A stretch of DNA of 64,000 bases from NCBI RefSeq assembly GCF_000331995.1, contig NC_020134.1, forward strand, positions 1,153,465 through 1,217,464. Reading direction: 5' to 3'. Within the stretch, counting starts at the first letter, position 1. Every line of letters begins with the position of its first letter. Shown piece after piece: positions 16,650 through 25,569 of this stretch. This stretch comes from Thermoclostridium stercorarium subsp. stercorarium DSM 8532 (GTDB lineage: Bacteria > Bacillota > Clostridia > DSM-8532). A program made the translations under genes and the position numbers. The notes beneath the pieces are model-generated. The model was not told where the DNA came from. It did not search any database and was given only the letters and a program-made list of their open reading frames with translations.

Positions 16650-16692
16650 AGTTATAGAACTGTAAAGATTATAAAAAAAGGAGGTAACAAAA

Positions 16693-18360
16693 ATGAACTG
16701 GAGAAAATACAGAAAATTTCCGGCCTTTGTCTTTAAGGAAAGAACATGGCCTGACAGGACCATTGAAAAAGCCCCGATATGGTGCAGTGTTGATCTTAGG
16801 GACGGAAACCAGGCCTTGCCCGACCCGATGAATGTTGAAAAGAAACTTAAGATGTTCAATCTTCTTAAAAAGATAGGGTTTAAGGAAATAGAAGTTGCTT
16901 TTCCTTCTGCTTCGAATACTGAATTCCGCTTTGTACGGAAGCTTATTGAAGAAGGGTATCTGGATGATGATACCGTAATCCAGGTTTTGACCCAATCAAG
17001 GGAACATCTGATCAGAAAAACCTTTGAATCCCTTAAAGGAGCGAAACAGGCCATAGTACACCTGTATAATTCAACTTCGGAACAGCAGCGCCGCATCGTT
17101 TTCAAAAAAGACAAACCCGATATCATAAAGATTGCCGTTGACGGGACAAAGCTGGTTAAACAGCTGAGCCAAGAATGCGATACAGATATCAGATTTGAAT
17201 ATTCTCCTGAAAGCTTTACCGGTACAGAAATGGACTTTGCGCTTGAAATATGCGAACGGGTATTGGAAGTATGGCAGCCCACTCCCGAAAAGAAAGCCAT
17301 AATCAATCTTCCTGCCACGGTTGAGCTGACAACACCGAATGTTTATGCCGATCAGATTGAATGGTTTTGCAACAAAATAAGTTGCAGGGACAGTGTTATA
17401 ATAAGCGTTCATACGCACAATGACCGCGGAACCGGAGTTGCTGCAACCGAACTGGCCTTGCTTGCCGGAGCCGACAGGGTGGAAGGCACGCTTTTCGGTA
17501 ACGGGGAAAGGACAGGAAACCTTGACATCATAACCGTTGCGTTAAATATGTTCTCCCAAGGCATAGATCCCGGCCTCGACATATCTGACATAAATTCAAT
17601 AATAAAGGTTTATGAGGAATGCACCAATCTTAAGGTGCATGAAAGACACCCATATGCCGGTAAACTGGTGTTTACCGCATTTTCAGGGTCGCACCAGGAC
17701 GCAATCAACAAAGGTTTCAGGTATTTGAGGGAAGAAAAGCCCGAATACTGGGATGTTCCGTATCTCCCAATAGACCCTACAGACATAGGAAGGCAGTATG
17801 AAGCCATTATCAGGATTAACAGCCAGTCAGGCAAAGGCGGTGTGGCATTCATTATGGAACACGAATTCGGATACATACTGCCTAAGGAAATGCATCCTGA
17901 ATTCGGGGAAATGATCAAGCAGAAATCCGACGAGGCCGGAAGAGAACTGTCGCCTGACGAAGTTATGGAAGTGTTCAGCGAAAACTATTTGAATGTCACA
18001 GGACCGTATAAACTGATAGGCTACCACGTTGAAACAAGGGACGGTACCGTAATCGTAAATGCAAGAATATACAAGGATAATGAGTTTTTGGAAATATCAG
18101 GGAAAGGGAACGGACCAATTTCGGCTTTCTTTGATGCGCTGAAAAATATCAGCGGAGATCTCCCGTTCCGGTTTGAAGCCTATTCAGAGCATGCTCTTTC
18201 AAGCGGTGCGGATGCCGAAGCCGTAGCATATATACAATTGGCAAACGGCGGAGGAAAGAGTATTTTTGGCGTGGGAAAGGACAGGAACACCACTACTGCC
18301 TCCTTTGAGGCGATAATTTGCGCGCTGAACAGGGCTGCGGCAGAGAATAAACATGTATAA
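16693..18360 (+). CDS. leuA: 2-isopropylmalate synthase (long, yeast-type form)
   Basis: A 555-residue enzyme of the LeuA type 2 class, condensing acetyl-CoA with 2-oxoisovalerate in the first committed step of leucine synthesis. The TIM-barrel catalytic domain carries CSVDLRDGNQAL (catalytic Arg and metal-binding Asp) and SVHTHNDRGTG (HxH metal ligands). The C-terminal LeuA dimer regulatory domain occupies roughly 420-555 (VNARIYKDNEFLEISGKGNGPISAF), where leucine feedback normally acts. The ATG follows AAAGGAGG. It stands alone, with no leuBCD alongside, and is controlled by the T-box leader. Confidence 0.96.
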   Translation: MNWRKYRKFPAFVFKERTWPDRTIEKAPIWCSVDLRDGNQALPDPMNVEKKLKMFNLLKKIGFKEIEVAFPSASNTEFRFVRKLIEEGYLDDDTVIQVLTQSREHLIRKTFESLKGAKQAIVHLYNSTSEQQRRIVFKKDKPDIIKIAVDGTKLVKQLSQECDTDIRFEYSPESFTGTEMDFALEICERVLEVWQPTPEKKAIINLPATVELTTPNVYADQIEWFCNKISCRDSVIISVHTHNDRGTGVAATELALLAGADRVEGTLFGNGERTGNLDIITVALNMFSQGIDPGLDISDINSIIKVYEECTNLKVHERHPYAGKLVFTAFSGSHQDAINKGFRYLREEKPEYWDVPYLPIDPTDIGRQYEAIIRINSQSGKGGVAFIMEHEFGYILPKEMHPEFGEMIKQKSDEAGRELSPDEVMEVFSENYLNVTGPYKLIGYHVETRDGTVIVNARIYKDNEFLEISGKGNGPISAFFDALKNISGDLPFRFEAYSEHALSSGADAEAVAYIQLANGGGKSIFGVGKDRNTTTASFEAIICALNRAAAENKHV

Positions 18361-18390
18361 GACCGATGTTGTAAATCGAGCATCGGCCTT
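18361..18390 (+). terminator. Weak terminator-like hairpin after leuA
   Basis: CCGATG (18363-18368) pairs with CATCGG (18381-18386). Only a short, interrupted T tract follows, so termination strength is doubtful. Confidence 0.45.
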
Positions 18391-18425
18391 AATTTAACCG
18401 AAAATGTCCGGTATTCGGTAAAAAT

Positions 18426-18454
18426 TTGATAAAATCCCCCAAAAGTTTTATAAT
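18426..18454 (+). promoter_or_regulatory. Promoter of the first vanY-type gene
   Basis: TTGATA (18426-18431), a 17-bp spacer, TATAAT (18449-18454). It lies inside an 11-bp perfect inverted repeat whose second arm covers the ribosome binding site. Confidence 0.65.
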
Positions 18455-18480
18455 GGTTATAAAAGAAGCTGGGGGATTTT
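18431..18480. repeat. Inverted repeat spanning promoter and ribosome site of vanY gene 1
   Basis: AAAATCCCCCA (18431-18441) and TGGGGGATTTT (18470-18480) are perfect reverse complements separated by 28 bp. The -10 element falls between them, and the right arm contains the GGGGG ribosome site 4 nt before ATG 18484. Confidence 0.7.
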
Positions 18481-18483
18481 GTC

Positions 18484-19524
18484 ATGGGGGTCGGTCACAA
18501 AAGAAGAAAAATCAGAAACATTATAAAATTGAACATATTCCTGTTCATAATTCTGATTATATGCGTATTTTTCTATTACCGGAATGAAACCGGTCCGAAG
18601 GCTGCAGGTGGATTCAGTGATCCTTTAATGAGAGAGGCTTCACAGATGGAAAAAAGTTCAGCGGATGATTTCCTGAACGGTCGTGGAATTCTGCCGGCAG
18701 ATAGCGGGCAGTCCAAAGCCGTTGCGGGAGATGTTTACGGAGAAAAGCCGGCTGAAAGCCTTGAATTGGCTTTATATACGGAATTGCCGTATTTTATTGA
18801 AGAAAATGCCGGAAGGTATACTGATTTTAAAAAGCGGTATCCTGACTATTCTTATGAAAAAATTATTACATACGTAAATATCGGTCTTGACCGTGAATTT
18901 TATGAAAATGTCAGTGTTGTTGATGATGCTGACAGCATAACCGTATTGGTGAACAAATATAAAAAACTGCCCGACGATTTTGAGCCTGAACTGGTTCAGG
19001 TGGAACAGTCCATGTGTGCGCCTACCGTGGGCCCCCAGTACCTCCGCAGGGAGGCTTATGAAGCGTTTGTCAAAATGCGCGAAGACGCCAAGCAGTTAGG
19101 CCTGAATATCACGGTTTGCAGTGGTTACAGGAGTATCAGAACGCAGGAACTGATCTGGAATGATGCCCTGAAAAGAGGCCGTACCCTTGAAGATGTTGAC
19201 AGTTCCATAGCAAGAGCCGGGCACAGTGAGCATCATACCGGTCTTGCAATAGATGTAATAACTGCTGAATATGATGTGGAAAAAACCAAAGAATTTGAAT
19301 GGTACAGCCAAAATGCCTATAAATACGGTTTTATAATCCGATATCCGAAGGATAAGGAACATATAACCGGATACAAATATGAACCGTGGCATTTAAGGTA
19401 TGTGGGACCTGAAATTGCAAAAGAGATTTATGAAAAAGACATAACTTTTGATGAATATTACGTTCAGGTAATTCAGCCGGGAAAAAGCAACGGCACGGGA
19501 CGTGGAAACCGCTGTTGCTTTTAA
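18484..19524 (+). CDS. Membrane-anchored M15B peptidase (VanY-like D,D-carboxypeptidase)
   Basis: 346 residues. A basic N-terminus and one membrane helix (~14-33, KLNIFLFIILIICVFFYY) place the rest outside the cell. A variable linker runs to ~85, and the C-terminal peptidase M15B domain spans ~160-330. Zinc and catalytic motifs are complete: SGYRSIRTQELIW, SEHHTGLAIDV (HxxxxxxD), and EPWHLRYVG (final zinc His). The domain between, SLYTELPYFIEENAGRYTDFKKRYPDYSYEKIITYVNIGLD, is shared with the next gene. Substrates are expected to be the D-Ala-D-Ala ends of peptidoglycan precursors (family knowledge). There are no vanHAX-type resistance genes nearby, so a wall-maturation role is likelier than resistance (inference). 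Confidence 0.93.
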   Translation: MGVGHKRRKIRNIIKLNIFLFIILIICVFFYYRNETGPKAAGGFSDPLMREASQMEKSSADDFLNGRGILPADSGQSKAVAGDVYGEKPAESLELALYTELPYFIEENAGRYTDFKKRYPDYSYEKIITYVNIGLDREFYENVSVVDDADSITVLVNKYKKLPDDFEPELVQVEQSMCAPTVGPQYLRREAYEAFVKMREDAKQLGLNITVCSGYRSIRTQELIWNDALKRGRTLEDVDSSIARAGHSEHHTGLAIDVITAEYDVEKTKEFEWYSQNAYKYGFIIRYPKDKEHITGYKYEPWHLRYVGPEIAKEIYEKDITFDEYYVQVIQPGKSNGTGRGNRCCF

Positions 19525-19622
19525 GGTCAATTCTTGAAAACATTGCGTCAGCGGAGCAAGCCTTTTTCATGCGGGTTTCTTAGTTTTGACATTACTGCCG
19601 TTATTATTCCGCATGGCATAAT

Positions 19623-19666
19623 AAAATTCCCGAATCGGTCCATAATATTAACGGTTCGGGGATTTT
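19623..19666. repeat. Inverted repeat before vanY gene 2, matching that of gene 1
   Basis: AAAATTCCCGAATCGGT (19623-19639) and ACGGTTCGGGGATTTT (19651-19666) are near-perfect reverse complements. The right arm again ends GGGGATTTT and supplies the ribosome site just before ATG 19670, as in the upstream paralogue. Confidence 0.68.
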
Positions 19667-19669
19667 GTT

Positions 19670-20680
19670 ATGGAAGCGGGAAATACTGGGAAAAGGCTCT
19701 ATAAAATCGTACAAATAGCGCTGATTTTTCTTTTAACGGCGGCTGTGTGCGGAATTGTTAAGGAGAATAGAGGCAGCGGCGATGCAAAAAACGAAGGGAA
19801 TTCACGGAATTATGGCCAAAATGCTGCCGTTCCGGATAAACGGGAAAAAACAAACCCTCCGGCGGTTCCGTCTGGCGAACAGTTAACGGCATGCAGTGAG
19901 CTGTCTTTATATTCGGGCTTGCCTTATTTTATTGAGGAATATTCCGAGAGGTATATTGATTATAAGCGGAAAAATCCCGATTTGCCTTATGAAAAAGTCA
20001 TTACCTACGTAAACATCGGATTGGATTATGACTTTTACGAAAATGTTCATGTTGTTGAAGACGGGCATGAAATAACCGTACTGGTGAACAAGTATAACAA
20101 GCTCGATGATGATTTTACCCCCGAACTTACTCAGCTTGATCAGTCGGTTTGTGTTCCTGGCAGAGGCCCGCAATACCTTCGCAGGGAGGCCTGTGAGGCC
20201 TTTGTTAAGATGCACAGTGATGCGAAAAAGCTGGGATTGAATATTACCGCATATGGCACGTACAGAAGCATTAAGAAGCAGCACGAAATTTGGAATAACG
20301 CCGTGAAAAGCGGGCGCACCGTTGAAGAAGTTGACAGTCTGAATGCGAGGGGCGGGCACAGTGAGCATCACACCGGTCTGGCGGTGGACGTGATAATAAA
20401 CGATTACGCCGTGGAACAGACCGAAGAATTCAAATGGTACAGCGAGAATGCCCATAAATACGGCTTCATTATAAGGTATCCGAAGGGGAAGGAGCATATA
20501 ACCGGATACAAATATGAACCGTGGCATTTAAGGTATGTAGGGCCTGAAATTGCGAAAGAAGTTTATGAAAAAGGCATCACTTATGATGAGTATTATGTGC
20601 AGGCAATTCAACCGGCAAAAAATAAAAACATTGTAAATTGCAATATTAAATGCAACACCTATAGTGGAAATCATCCATAA
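19670..20680 (+). CDS. Second VanY-like M15B peptidase, C-terminus replaced by IS sequence
   Basis: 336 residues, clearly a paralogue of the preceding protein: same N-terminal membrane helix, same SLYSGLPYFIEE...YEKVITYVNIGLD region, and complete motifs TYRSIKKQHEIWN, SEHHTGLAVDV and EPWHLRYVG. Residues from about 323 onward (CNIKCNTYSGNHP) are encoded inside the terminal repeat of the IS30-family element. Joining the sequence beyond the element (22018 on) would restore a tail KNKNITKQNKNIIDKNQSH ending near 22076. The catalytic domain ends well before the junction, so the enzyme is probably active. Tandem duplication and later divergence are inferred. It may share function with its neighbour. 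Confidence 0.92.
   Translation: MEAGNTGKRLYKIVQIALIFLLTAAVCGIVKENRGSGDAKNEGNSRNYGQNAAVPDKREKTNPPAVPSGEQLTACSELSLYSGLPYFIEEYSERYIDYKRKNPDLPYEKVITYVNIGLDYDFYENVHVVEDGHEITVLVNKYNKLDDDFTPELTQLDQSVCVPGRGPQYLRREACEAFVKMHSDAKKLGLNITAYGTYRSIKKQHEIWNNAVKSGRTVEEVDSLNARGGHSEHHTGLAVDVIINDYAVEQTEEFKWYSENAHKYGFIIRYPKGKEHITGYKYEPWHLRYVGPEIAKEVYEKGITYDEYYVQAIQPAKNKNIVNCNIKCNTYSGNHP
20619..20632. repeat. Left copy of flanking direct repeat of the IS element
   Basis: AAAATAAAAACATT, identical to 22018-22031. It lies 5 bp outside the left terminal repeat. Confidence 0.65.
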
Positions 20681-20711
20681 TTTTAGGTGTTAAAGTACAA
20701 CATCATCTTTT

Positions 20712-20833
20712 AGCCCTTCTTAACTACTATCTTGAGCGAGTGCAGAGGGTAGTCAAGGGTTATCGATAGATAAGACAAAGTCTTTACCCTTGACTACCCT
20801 CAAATGAGCTTTAAAATATCTTGGATGAAGGGC

Positions 20834-20834
<1 letters not shown>
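20712..20834. repeat. Nested inverted repeats at the transposase 3' end
   Basis: A perfect 16-bp pair, GAGGGTAGTCAAGGGT (20745-20760) and ACCCTTGACTACCCTC (20786-20801), sits inside an outer 8-bp pair AGCCCTTC (20712-20719) and GAAGGGCT (20827-20834). The outer right arm touches the transposase stop codon. There is no clear T-run, so it is not a classic intrinsic terminator. Confidence 0.8.
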
Positions 20835-21943
<1,109 letters not shown>

Positions 21944-22017
21944 TCATACATGATTTCTCACTATGGTTGTCAATTATTTATTTCATTTTACTGTTGCATT
22001 TAATTTTACAACGAACC

Positions 22018-22031
22018 AAAATAAAAACATT
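22018..22031. repeat. Right copy of flanking direct repeat of the IS element
   Basis: AAAATAAAAACATT, identical to 20619-20632. It lies 6 bp outside the right terminal repeat. Confidence 0.65.
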
Positions 22032-22053
22032 ACAAAACAGAATAAAAATATTA

Positions 22054-22082
22054 TTGACAAAAATCAAAGCCATTAGTATAAT
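22054..22082 (+). promoter_or_regulatory. Consensus sigma-A promoter of the tRNA pair
   Basis: TTGACA (22054-22059), a 17-bp spacer, TATAAT (22077-22082): both hexamers are exact consensus, as expected for stable RNA. It lies 43 bp from the IS element. Confidence 0.88.
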
Positions 22083-22116
22083 GAAAGAGTCGCTTGAATA
22101 CGGAGCAATAAAAAAT

Positions 22117-22190
22117 GCGGGTGTAGTTCAATGGTAGAATACCAGCCTTCCAAGCTGGCCGTGTGGGTTCGATTCCCATCACCCGCTCCA
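22117..22190 (+). tRNA. tRNA-Gly (anticodon TCC)
   Basis: 74 nt including an encoded CCA. The acceptor arm is GCGGGTG/CACCCGC; the anticodon stem CCAGC/GCTGG encloses the loop CTTCCAA with anticodon TCC; the T arm contains GGTTCGATTCC. Confidence 0.95.
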
Positions 22191-22193
22191 TTT

Positions 22194-22270
<77 letters not shown>

Positions 22271-22278
22271 GTTAGAGA

Positions 22279-22327
22279 GGATTGTCGGAATAAAAAGAAC
22301 GTTGGAATATGGCAATCCTTTTTTTAT
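22279..22327 (+). terminator. Terminator after the tRNA genes
   Basis: GGATTG (22279-22284) pairs with CAATCC (22313-22318), followed by a run of T residues. Confidence 0.75.
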
Positions 22328-22985
22328 TTCCATAAATTCTTAATCAGCTGGTATTGTTAAGTCGATACAAAACAAACATGGATTCTGTTCAACCGTGTTG
22401 AATACAAAAACAGAGTTAAAATACCAAAAAAGTTGATGAAAGCCTGGGAAAGCTTTTATGCTAATTCACAGAAGCGGGTTTTTGTGTAAAAAAGTATAGC
22501 GACATTTCGGTAAGCCTATTTCAGAGTTAGGCGTTAAGACAAACTGAATGGCTGTTTTGTATACGATAAGCATAGGTATGTATTTCAGATATTCGTGTAT
22601 TTCGGCAACAGTTTGAAATCGTTTTTGCGCGGACGCAGGCCGAGATAGCTGGGAAATTTATAAAGCTACGTCCAAAGGGAAAGTTATTATAAGGAATCAT
22701 AATCAGTATCTGATTGTCTAAAAGAAGGAACTTTATAAAAAAATTGCCGAAAAAGAAAACCAAAGAGGGCAAAAAATGTCCCATAAAATATTCCGATGTC
22801 TGATACCGGTGAAATACAGAATACACTGGCAGAAATAAGACTTTATTAATTAAAAACTTATGAATAATCCGCTGTTAAAATTGAAAAAATAGAATTACTT
22901 CAGGTTAATGCCTTACTCCGCGAAAAGTTAAAATTTGTATCGGACGGGTGTTGTACATAAAACATGTGAATTTTAACAAAAACAT
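22328..22985. other. Gene-poor stretch, possibly decayed
   Basis: About 650 bp between the tRNA terminator and the rimP promoter. All six frames are broken repeatedly and no frame has a ribosome site. Short readable pieces such as MKAWESFYANSQKRVFV (plus strand, ~22435-22489) hint at a decayed protein gene, perhaps mobile, but no family could be recognised. I call no gene here. Confidence 0.5.
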
Positions 22986-23014
22986 TTGCATTGATAAGTG
23001 TTCCATGATATAAT
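22986..23014 (+). promoter_or_regulatory. Sigma-A promoter of the rimP-nusA-infB operon
   Basis: TTGCAT (22986-22991), a 17-bp spacer, TATAAT (23009-23014), giving a leader of about 240 nt. Confidence 0.7.
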
Positions 23015-23050
23015 GAATTTAGCTAATTAACGTAGTTTGGCAGGTGACAG

Positions 23051-23077
23051 TAAAGAGTGGGTATTTCCCACTCTTTA
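23051..23077 (+). promoter_or_regulatory. Strong hairpin in the rimP operon leader
   Basis: TAAAGAGTGGG (23051-23061) and CCCACTCTTTA (23067-23077) form an 11-bp perfect stem with a 5-nt loop. It begins about 30 nt after the predicted transcript start. No long T-run follows, so it is a leader element of unknown action rather than a simple terminator. Confidence 0.7.
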
Positions 23078-23258
23078 AGTTTTAATTTGAGACTGTTGGC
23101 TGTGTTTTGATGCATGAAACTGCGATTTTGTTACGGGTACTGAAAACATGGACGGAACATTTATGCTTCATCGGGATTTGACTATGTCAAATCCTTTATC
23201 ATAAAGGCGGTAAATTTGTTGTGGGTTGTTGATTTAGCATATTTCACGGAGGTAAAAA

Positions 23259-23723
23259 ATGACAAGAAAAGAGATAGTGGAAACAGTCAGGAATATAGCC
23301 GAACCGATTGTGGAAGAGCTGGGACTTGAACTGGTGGATGTGGAATTTGTTCGTGAAGGCAGGGACTGGTATCTCAGAGTATATATCGATAAAGATGGCG
23401 GAGTTACACTGGATGACTGTGAAGCGGTAAGCCAACCGTTGAGTGATAAACTGGATGAGGTGGATCCCATTGAGCAGTCATATCTGCTTGAGGTTTCGTC
23501 ACCGGGTGCGGAAAGGCCTTTTAAGACAGCAAGGGATTTTGAAAAGGCAATGGGCGAATATGTAATGGCTAAGCTTTATAAAGCCGTAAACGGCAAAAAG
23601 ACGGTGGAAGGAATTCTGGAAGGGTATGACGGAGAAACCGTGACAATACTGACTGATGAAGACAAAAGGGAAATATATAGACTGAAGGATATATCAAAAA
23701 TAAACAGAATTATTAAGTTATAA
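23259..23723 (+). CDS. rimP: Ribosome maturation factor RimP
   Basis: 154 residues, the usual length. The N-terminal domain (~1-80: LGLELVDVEFVREGRDWYLRVYIDKDGGVTLDDCE) and C-terminal SH3-like domain (~85-154) match RimP, which assists 30S subunit maturation at a late step. GGAGG lies 8 nt before the ATG. It is first gene of the conserved nusA-infB operon, with nusA 46 bp downstream. Confidence 0.97.
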   Translation: MTRKEIVETVRNIAEPIVEELGLELVDVEFVREGRDWYLRVYIDKDGGVTLDDCEAVSQPLSDKLDEVDPIEQSYLLEVSSPGAERPFKTARDFEKAMGEYVMAKLYKAVNGKKTVEGILEGYDGETVTILTDEDKREIYRLKDISKINRIIKL

Positions 23724-23769
23724 AGATTGAAATGACCGGTAATGGTTTAATAATGGGGAGGCATAAGAA

Positions 23770-24903
23770 ATGAGTGCTGAATTAATTCATGCATTGGAAC
23801 AAATTGAGAAGGAAAAGGGAATTGGCAAAGAAGTACTTATTGATGCCATTGAGGCGGCTTTAATTACGGCATATAAACGCAATTTCGGTTCAGCGATGAA
23901 TGTTGAGGTTTATATTGACAGGCTTACGGGAGACGTCCGCGTGTTTGCCCTTAAGAATATTGTTGAGAAGGTAAAGGATCCGGCGACAGAGCTTTCATTG
24001 GAACAGGCAAAACAGTTCGGACCTGATTTTGAAATCGGCGACGTGGTGGAGGTTGAAGTTACGCCGCGCAAATTCGGAAGAATTGCGGCACAGACCGCAA
24101 AACAGGTTGTTATGCAGCGCATACGCGAAGCGGAGCGTGGGCTCATATATGAAGAATTCTCCAACAAGGAAGATGATATTGTATCAGGAGTAGTTACCAG
24201 GTTTGAAAGAAAGAACATAATTGTCGACCTGGGACGAGCTGAAGCAATACTTCCGCCCAGCGAGCAAATTCCGGGCGAAGTGTTGAATGTTCATGACAGA
24301 ATTAAGGCATATGTCCTTAATGTTAAAAAAACGAACAAAAACCCGCAGATTTTTATTTCAAGAACTCATCCAGGCCTTGTAAAACGCCTTTTAGAGCTTG
24401 AAGTTCCTGAAATACATGACGGTACGGTAGAGATTAAGACCATTGCCCGTGAACCGGGTTCCAGAACAAAAGTTGCCATATATTCCAAGAATGAAAACGT
24501 GGATCCTGTCGGAGCATGTGTCGGACAGAAAGGCAGCCGCATTAGGGCCATTGTGGAAGAGCTTAGGGGAGAAATGATAGATATTATAAGATGGAGCAAT
24601 GTGCCCGAAGAATACATTGCCAGCAGCCTGAGCCCGGCAAAAGTACTCCGTGTCGACATTGACGAAGAAAACAAGGTTGCAAGGGTTATTGTTCCGGACT
24701 TCCAGCTTTCTCTTGCAATTGGCAAGGAAAGTCAGAATGCAAGGCTGGCGGCGAAACTTACGGGCTGGAAAATAGACATAAAGAGTGAATCACAGTTAAG
24801 GGCGCAGATAGAACAGCAGTTGTTTGAAAAACCAAAAACCGGCGATGAAAAAGAATCAGCCGATGAAAGTCTTTTTGTTGATGAGACCGAAGACAAAGAA
24901 TGA
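23770..24903 (+). CDS. nusA: Transcription termination/antitermination factor NusA
   Basis: 377 residues, the shorter Firmicute form with no C-terminal acidic repeats. The N-terminal RNA-polymerase-binding domain (~1-130) is followed by an S1 domain (~135-200: VSGVVTRFERKNIIVDLGRAEAILP) and two KH domains (~235-345), including VGACVGQKGSRIRAIVEEL and FQLSLAIGKESQNARLAAKLTGWKIDI. The tail (~346-377) is acidic. It modulates pausing, termination and antitermination by RNA polymerase. AATGGGGAGG precedes the ATG. Operon neighbours are rimP and ylxR. Confidence 0.98.
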   Translation: MSAELIHALEQIEKEKGIGKEVLIDAIEAALITAYKRNFGSAMNVEVYIDRLTGDVRVFALKNIVEKVKDPATELSLEQAKQFGPDFEIGDVVEVEVTPRKFGRIAAQTAKQVVMQRIREAERGLIYEEFSNKEDDIVSGVVTRFERKNIIVDLGRAEAILPPSEQIPGEVLNVHDRIKAYVLNVKKTNKNPQIFISRTHPGLVKRLLELEVPEIHDGTVEIKTIAREPGSRTKVAIYSKNENVDPVGACVGQKGSRIRAIVEELRGEMIDIIRWSNVPEEYIASSLSPAKVLRVDIDEENKVARVIVPDFQLSLAIGKESQNARLAAKLTGWKIDIKSESQLRAQIEQQLFEKPKTGDEKESADESLFVDETEDKE

Positions 24904-24959
24904 AAAACAATGGAACGAAGTAGTTCCAGACCGATGGAAAACGACCGTTAAGGCAGGTG

Positions 24960-25253
24960 ATGGAACCGGTGAAGGCAAAGAAAATCCCTATGCGGCGGTG
25001 TGTGGCATGTCATCAGATGAAGGATAAAAGAGAATTAATACGTGTGGTGAAGAGCCCAGAAGGCGAAATATTTATTGATCCGACAGGCAAAAAAAACGGC
25101 CGTGGGGCTTATCTGTGCAAGGATCCTGCATGCATAGCCAAAGCGCGCAAGGCAAAATCGTTGAACAGGGAATTTAAGTCAGAAATTCCCGTTGAAATAT
25201 ATGAACAGTTGCAGGAACAGCTGAACAGTTTGGAGGGGAATAGTGGCGGATAA
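24960..25253 (+). CDS. ylxR: YlxR-family protein
   Basis: 97 residues of the YlxR (DUF448) family, nucleic-acid-binding proteins encoded between nusA and infB. Characteristic motif PMRRCVACHQMKDKRELIRVV, with the paired Cys of RRCVAC, then DPTGKKNGRGAYLCKDPACIAKA. I take the ATG at 24960; the GTG one codon before it overlaps. AAGG at 24950-24953 gives acceptable spacing. It overlaps the next gene by 11 bp, indicating translational coupling. The function is not firmly known. Confidence 0.93.
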   Translation: MEPVKAKKIPMRRCVACHQMKDKRELIRVVKSPEGEIFIDPTGKKNGRGAYLCKDPACIAKARKAKSLNREFKSEIPVEIYEQLQEQLNSLEGNSGG

Positions 25254-25569
25254 TATTTATAATTTTTTGGGTCTTGCTATGAAAGCCGGAAAGTTGGTTT
25301 CCGGTGAATTGGGCTGTGAAAAGGCCATAAAAAGCGGTAAAGCTTCGTTGGTAATTGTTGCTGAGGATGCTTCCGCAAACACAAAAAAGAAGTTTATGGA
25401 TTCCTGCGGATTTTACCGTATTTCTTTTTGCGTTTTCGGCGAAAAGGAAAAATTGGGTAAATTCCTTGGAAAGGGTGTGCGTTCTGTAATCGCAGTAACG
25501 GATAAGAATTTTTCCGGCAGGTTAATCCGACTGATCGAAGAAACCAAACAAAGCACGGGGGTGGGCTGA
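25243..25569 (+). CDS. ylxQ: L7Ae-like ribosomal protein YlxQ
   Basis: 108 residues of the L7Ae/L30e/S12e fold, known as YlxQ when located before infB. Family features are FLGLAMKAGKLVSGELGCEKAIKSGKASLVIVAEDAS, the usual RNA kink-turn-binding surface, and the C-terminal VTDKNFSGRLIRLIEE. It starts with GTG at 25243 within the end of ylxR, with GGAGGGG upstream. The stop codon abuts the TTG start of infB. A kink-turn RNA-binding role is from the family. Confidence 0.92.
   Translation: MADNIYNFLGLAMKAGKLVSGELGCEKAIKSGKASLVIVAEDASANTKKKFMDSCGFYRISFCVFGEKEKLGKFLGKGVRSVIAVTDKNFSGRLIRLIEETKQSTGVG

Larger units (their letters stand above)
16281..16650 (+). ncRNA. T-box leader of leuA with two terminator modules
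   Basis: Stem I carries CAGAGAG near 16322 and CCGGAG (16373-16378). A GCCCA/TGGGC stem III lies near 16413-16431. The canonical TGGTACCGCG is at 16592-16601, followed by the regulated terminator at 16610-16649. Unusually, another terminator hairpin (16482-16510) lies about 80 nt before the antiterminator, preceded by AGAGTGGTTAATTGATCC, which resembles a degenerate AGAGTGGTACCGCGGGAG. The specifier cannot be assigned safely by eye: the stretch GCCGTCTGAA (16382-16391) contains CTG (Leu) but also GTC (Val) in neighbouring registers. Confidence 0.9.

Noticed and set aside
16509-17318. 269-codon minus-strand open frame
   Set aside because: It covers the leuA T-box terminator and the start of leuA on the wrong strand; no protein family or ribosome site is seen.
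18363-18390. Strong terminator between leuA and the first vanY gene
   Set aside because: The stem is only 6 bp and lacks a proper T-run; it is listed as weak, not as a confident terminator.
24824-25027. 67-codon plus-strand frame across the nusA-ylxR junction
   Set aside because: It is an out-of-frame overlap of nusA and ylxR, both well supported.
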